The notes beneath the pieces were generated by a model. It saw nothing but the letters and a program-made list of their open reading frames with translations. It made no database searches and had not been told where the DNA came from. This document shows, one piece after another, positions 32,224 to 35,527 of a stretch of 35,527 bases of DNA; the stretch's first letter is position 1, and every line of letters begins with the position of its first letter. Source of the stretch: Candidatus Poseidoniales archaeon (GTDB lineage Archaea > Thermoplasmatota > Poseidoniia > Poseidoniales > Thalassarchaeaceae); assembly GCA_012960975.1 (NCBI GenBank), contig DUAE01000028.1, positions 81,927 through 117,453 of the forward strand. The letters run 5' to 3'. The translations under genes were made by a program, and so were the position numbers.

Positions 32224-34350
32224 TTAGTTAATATCTGCTCTGGAAAAAAATGCAATTGATTCACGAAATAATTCTTCTCGTCGAAGCCGTTTATTTCGAC
32301 GTAGATGAAGAAAAGTAAAAACAAATGCTAAAAGAATTATGAAGGGAATGAAAAATTCTGCATGATAACGCTCCATGAATTCGATGATATTACGTGCAGT
32401 ATACGCCCAAGTAACAGAAGCAGCGGTCCCTCCAACCAAACATGCAAAGAGAACTCGTCTAAACCTCATACGAGCAACTAATCCGAGCATTGCTCCGACC
32501 AAAACTCCACTCGCCATAAACGGAATCCAAACAAATACAATCAATCCCCAAAACCCGTATTTATCAATCCGGGATCGATTTTTATGGGCGACATATTCGA
32601 CAGAAGATAGAATGTCGCCCATGAATGGGTTTTGCAATAATGCTCCTGTGATTCCACCCTGCCGAGCAACTAAAGCCTGGCCAGAATATTCATCAGAACC
32701 TTGCTCGACTCGACCAGCAACAGCTCGATCTGAAAGAGTTGCTTTTTCATTTCTAGCGCTGACTATTAACTCTCGACCATCTAAAATTTCTCCGAGATGT
32801 CGAAGTAGATGATTCTTCAAATCCATCTCCATGTCGATGAAAGATTTTGAAAAGCGGAAATAAGTGAATCGTTTTACTGGACGATAAATCACCCTAACCA
32901 ATATCGCTTCTTCATCGGCGATAATCGCAGTACCATAATCTACTAAATCATGCTTTTTGAACCATCGAGACATGGAATCAATCGCCGCCTCTTCCATCCT
33001 ACCATTTGCCCTTAATCCAGCAAAAAAGGGAGAGTAATCCTCAGTAATTGGTAACCGCTCTGAACCAATAATCGTCAAATCACTATCAAGAATTAATTCT
33101 CCTCTAAAATTATCGTGGAAGCCATCTGTACAAACCGTTTTGATTTGTAGAGGGCGCATCTCACCGAAAATTGTGAATTCCTCAAGGATATCTTTAGTGA
33201 TTCGGCCTCGAATATCAATCGCAGCCCCAACTGTAGTCGATGTCGTATGATATGGAATGTAAATATCGATTGATATTGCTCTTTCTTGCATTTTCAATTG
33301 ATCAAATTGAATCAATATTCTCAATTCATCTTGAGTTTGCTTTAGAATTCTCGTAATCAATCGTTTAAATTGAGATTCGGTTAACAAATCACCTTGATCT
33401 CGATGATACATTCGATGCATCAATGGATACTGTACACAGAGGAAAAATATCGACATACCAAGAGAGATAAGTGCCATCCACCATGCTGGAATTCCAGCGC
33501 TCCCTCCAGTCAACATTGCAGTTTCTCTACCGCCAATCCATTCTGCTCCCATCAAAACCCAACCCCAGTTACCGAGACCTTCGACTGTCCAACATGACCG
33601 TTGTTCAGAATCATGAATTTCTGCTTGTTTAGCAACTTCAGAACTCAATGGTCCCCCACTCTTATGAGTTAAGACAACTGCATTTACTTGTTTTGAAGCA
33701 ACTACCGAAACATTATCTCTAACCTCTGCATAATCATCTTCGTCCTCGACTATTAATTTATTTTCATCATCACTTTGGAAGATATTTGAGACTAAAATAT
33801 AATCTCCATCAGGAATCGAATCACCTAACTTGAACGATGCACGTAAATCCCCAATTCCGCCTTTGAAAATGGTTGTTCCTGCAATTGTTGAATTGCCTGA
33901 ATGAATCATTGTAATTAGTAAAACTGAACCGATTTTCGGTTCAACATTATGAGTTTGAATGAAAATTTCGTCATGTGAAGTCCAGATATTGAACCAGATT
34001 TCACCTTCTCGATCAACACATGCACCACCCGTATCTAGTGGAGTTTGAGAAAGGCTCTCATCAATAAAAATCGAATCGCCAGCCAATGCACCAGATGACA
34101 TCAACATGACTCCACCGAAGAAGGTAATTCCTGCGATAACGCCGAAAATCAAAACTAAATCATCAAATGTTTTCGGAAATCGTTTATCTCCTCCGAGCCG
34201 CCTTTGACGTATTTTATCGAGATCCTTATCGATGCTGTCTCGTTGAAGATTATCACTGAAGGTTTGCAAATCATCGGCATCAATATCTCCGTTCTCATCG
34301 ACATCGAGCGCATTATGAATGCGTTGAGAAAGTCGCTCGGCCTCCGACAT
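32224..34350 (-). CDS. EF-hand membrane protein with C-terminal Sm_multidrug_ex-like domain
   Basis: A 708-residue multi-domain membrane protein I cannot name as a whole. Seen: a canonical EF-hand loop near the N-terminus (DVDENGDIDADD, 16-27), a transmembrane helix at about 62-85, an extracytoplasmic beta-rich domain (about 90-280), a second helix at about 287-310, a soluble cytoplasmic domain (about 320-580), and a C-terminal block with three to four hydrophobic segments beginning KYGFWGLIVFVWIPF. That block resembles the small multi-drug export family (PF06695 type), with the sequence GVLVGAMLGLVARMRFRRVLFACLVGG. The ATG at 34350 is preferred to a TTG at 34356. A Ca2+-controlled transport function is possible but speculative. 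Confidence 0.8.
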   Translation of the reverse strand: MSEAERLSQRIHNALDVDENGDIDADDLQTFSDNLQRDSIDKDLDKIRQRRLGGDKRFPKTFDDLVLIFGVIAGITFFGGVMLMSSGALAGDSIFIDESLSQTPLDTGGACVDREGEIWFNIWTSHDEIFIQTHNVEPKIGSVLLITMIHSGNSTIAGTTIFKGGIGDLRASFKLGDSIPDGDYILVSNIFQSDDENKLIVEDEDDYAEVRDNVSVVASKQVNAVVLTHKSGGPLSSEVAKQAEIHDSEQRSCWTVEGLGNWGWVLMGAEWIGGRETAMLTGGSAGIPAWWMALISLGMSIFFLCVQYPLMHRMYHRDQGDLLTESQFKRLITRILKQTQDELRILIQFDQLKMQERAISIDIYIPYHTTSTTVGAAIDIRGRITKDILEEFTIFGEMRPLQIKTVCTDGFHDNFRGELILDSDLTIIGSERLPITEDYSPFFAGLRANGRMEEAAIDSMSRWFKKHDLVDYGTAIIADEEAILVRVIYRPVKRFTYFRFSKSFIDMEMDLKNHLLRHLGEILDGRELIVSARNEKATLSDRAVAGRVEQGSDEYSGQALVARQGGITGALLQNPFMGDILSSVEYVAHKNRSRIDKYGFWGLIVFVWIPFMASGVLVGAMLGLVARMRFRRVLFACLVGGTAASVTWAYTARNIIEFMERYHAEFFIPFIILLAFVFTFLHLRRNKRLRREELFRESIAFFSRADIN

Positions 34351-34396
34351 ACTCAACGCAGACCAGCGAGGGGTGATGAACTCAGCGGTGAATGTA

Positions 34397-34415
34397 CGAG
34401 TCCCATAGGGACTCG
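34397..34415. terminator. Hairpin with CCC-ATA-GGG core after the LDLa-like gene
   Basis: CGAGTCCC-ATA-GGGACTCG is an 8-bp perfect stem with a three-base loop. On the minus strand it begins 11 bases after the stop codon of the secreted LDLa-like protein and ends 46 bases before the start of the next gene. No T run follows. Third copy of the same hairpin core seen in this window. Confidence 0.5.
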
Positions 34416-34426
34416 CTCACGATTAT

Positions 34427-35527
34427 TCAATCCTCGTTGCGAGATTCAACTCGAATGAGGACTGCACCGAGCATACCGATTGCTGCTAGAAGTGCACCGA
34501 AGCCTGGCAGTGGTTCAAGGGTGACCGGGGATTGAGCCGAATACTCTGATGCCCATGTGTCATAGACTTCTGGTTCAGCATCGCCGTCATAGTCGCCCCA
34601 ATCCAGAGTCAATTCATCTCCGGGAGAAACTAGTCCATCCGCATCGTGATCTGTGTAGGTCAGCATAACTCCATCATCGGTTTCGCCGCCAGAAAGAGGA
34701 ATGCTGAATTCAACTGTACAGTCGTTGAGGTCGGGCATTTCCTCTGCTCCAGTTTCTTCATTGTAAACCGGGTCGCAGTCACTCAGGAAGTGGATTTCGA
34801 AGTCAGAGATAGGTGCATTCAGAGTCTGGTTGTCAGCAACGAATCCTGTGATGACAGGTAGAGGAGTCGATGGGTCATCGCCATCGTCACCGCTCTCATC
34901 AGAGCCATCGCCACAGTCATCCCAGCCATCATCTACATAGTCAATTGGAACCTCATTGCCGTTATCACAAACGAACATTTCTTCGTCATTGTCTTCATTA
35001 ATTTCCGACCAGAGATCAAAGAACTCTGGGCCGTACTGCAAAGCACCACTACTATCGTAATCGTACATGTTAAGCATATATTCGAGATTCTCGAAGTCTT
35101 CCTCAGATATCAGGTCGCCCGTCTGGTTAGCGAAGTCAGCCCACTCAGAGGCTGTGACCAGTCCGTCATCGTTAGCGTCCATCCATTCGAAGACTTCGTC
35201 GGCAGACGCATCGCCCTCGTCTTGGTAGTACCACTGCTCATCAGAGCCGTCTGGGCAGTCGTCTTCCCAGTCATTGACCCATGAGAACGGAATCACAGTC
35301 CCATCCATGCAGGTGAATTCGGAGGTCTCTTCTCCTTGACCTGGCTCGTCTGAGCCATCCTCGCACTCCTCCCAGCCGTTATCGTATTCACCGCCGTCAT
35401 CGATTGGTTCTCCGTTGTCGCAAATGAAAATATCATAACTAATTTCGATTAGGACGCCGCTTCCAGTAGTGGAGTCGAGCTGGTAGAATGAGAACATGAC
35501 TTCGGTATGGCCTTCTATGATGAGTGC
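34427..35527 (-). CDS. Secreted acidic protein with LDLa-like repeats and EF-hands (5' end outside window)
   Basis: Partial gene: the frame stays open to the window edge, so the N-terminus and any signal peptide are missing. Counting from the internal Met at 35497, three repeats of about 27 residues (24-51, 61-87, 175-201) follow the pattern F-x-C-[DM]-[ND]-G-x-x-(I/V)-P ... W-x-x-C-x-DGSDE, like the calcium-binding half of LDL-receptor class A modules but with only two cysteines. Between repeats 2 and 3 there is a canonical EF-hand loop (DANDDGLVTASE, 107-118) and a less regular one from D146. A further loop DHDADGLVSPGD lies near the C-terminus, which ends in LPGFGALLAAIGMLGAVLI plus a charged tail, a PGF-CTERM-type surface anchor. 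Probably a Ca2+-stabilised cell-surface protein. Confidence 0.85.
   Translation of the reverse strand, partial: ALIIEGHTEVMFSFYQLDSTTGSGVLIEISYDIFICDNGEPIDDGGEYDNGWEECEDGSDEPGQGEETSEFTCMDGTVIPFSWVNDWEDDCPDGSDEQWYYQDEGDASADEVFEWMDANDDGLVTASEWADFANQTGDLISEEDFENLEYMLNMYDYDSSGALQYGPEFFDLWSEINEDNDEEMFVCDNGNEVPIDYVDDGWDDCGDGSDESGDDGDDPSTPLPVITGFVADNQTLNAPISDFEIHFLSDCDPVYNEETGAEEMPDLNDCTVEFSIPLSGGETDDGVMLTYTDHDADGLVSPGDELTLDWGDYDGDAEPEVYDTWASEYSAQSPVTLEPLPGFGALLAAIGMLGAVLIRVESRNED
34895..35428 (-). repeat. Three LDLa-like C-x-DGSDE repeats within the surface protein
   Basis: The repeat units are encoded at 35345-35428, 35237-35317 and 34895-34975 (minus strand). Each has a leading F-x-C, a central aromatic W, and ends in C-x-DGSDE. 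The first two are neighbours; the third follows the EF-hand segment. The DNA of the copies is diverged, so the repeats are old or under protein-level selection. Confidence 0.7.

Noticed and set aside
1-35527. tRNA or rRNA genes, IS elements, CRISPR arrays
   Set aside because: No such sequences were recognised by eye; gaps are short and filled with promoter-like AT-rich sequence or hairpins. A covariance-model scan would settle small RNAs.

Overview
The window most likely comes from an uncultured marine archaeon of the Thermoplasmatota (Candidatus Poseidoniia, marine group II or III). The evidence is the archaeal-type early shikimate pathway (aldolase-type ADH synthase, type II 3-dehydroquinate synthase, GHMP-family shikimate kinase), an HTH_10 (Bat-like) regulator, ribosome-binding sites of the GGAGGTGAT type, secreted proteins ending in a PGF-like sorting helix, and genes packed almost end to end. 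The taxon is inferred from gene content. No rRNA, tRNA, IS element or CRISPR array was seen, and no gap between genes exceeds about 220 bases.

Layout. 3-9637 (+): thioredoxin reductase, a MoeB/ThiF-rhodanese E1-like protein, a fused alpha-beta 2-oxoacid dehydrogenase E1 with an N-terminal zinc ribbon, a CaCA-type Na+/Ca2+ exchanger, an acyl-CoA dehydrogenase and a membrane-anchored subtilisin-like protease. 9627-18231: a molybdenum-enzyme region with a MocA-like nucleotidyltransferase, XdhC, an HTH_10 regulator and the small, large and medium subunits of a molybdenum hydroxylase. A ZIP metal transporter and an MntR-like regulator sit inside this region. The medium subunit carries the extra cysteine loop that binds a [4Fe-4S] cluster in 4-hydroxybenzoyl-CoA reductase, and the gene order (small, large, medium) is the same as hcrCAB. 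This is the most interesting locus here.

18228-24331 (+): a secreted surface protein, then a DUF4350-like / MoxR ATPase / DUF58 / multi-spanning membrane protein operon. 28042-24342 (-): a four-gene aromatic amino acid operon (ADH synthase, DHQ synthase II, shikimate kinase, chorismate synthase) with genes touching or overlapping and a perfect 8-bp dyad in its leader. 28954-34350 (-): exonuclease III, an FtsX-type ABC permease with its ATPase, and a large EF-hand membrane protein with a C-terminal domain like Sm_multidrug_ex. The right edge holds the 3' part of a secreted acidic protein with LDL-receptor-class-A-like repeats and EF-hand loops.

Short-range DNA structure adds signals not explained by the genes. 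Three hairpins with the same CCC-NTA-GGG core each lie at the 3' end of a gene. A 22-bp palindrome precedes the ZIP transporter and could be the site of the nearby MntR-like regulator. A 10-bp inverted repeat lies at the start of the E1 gene.
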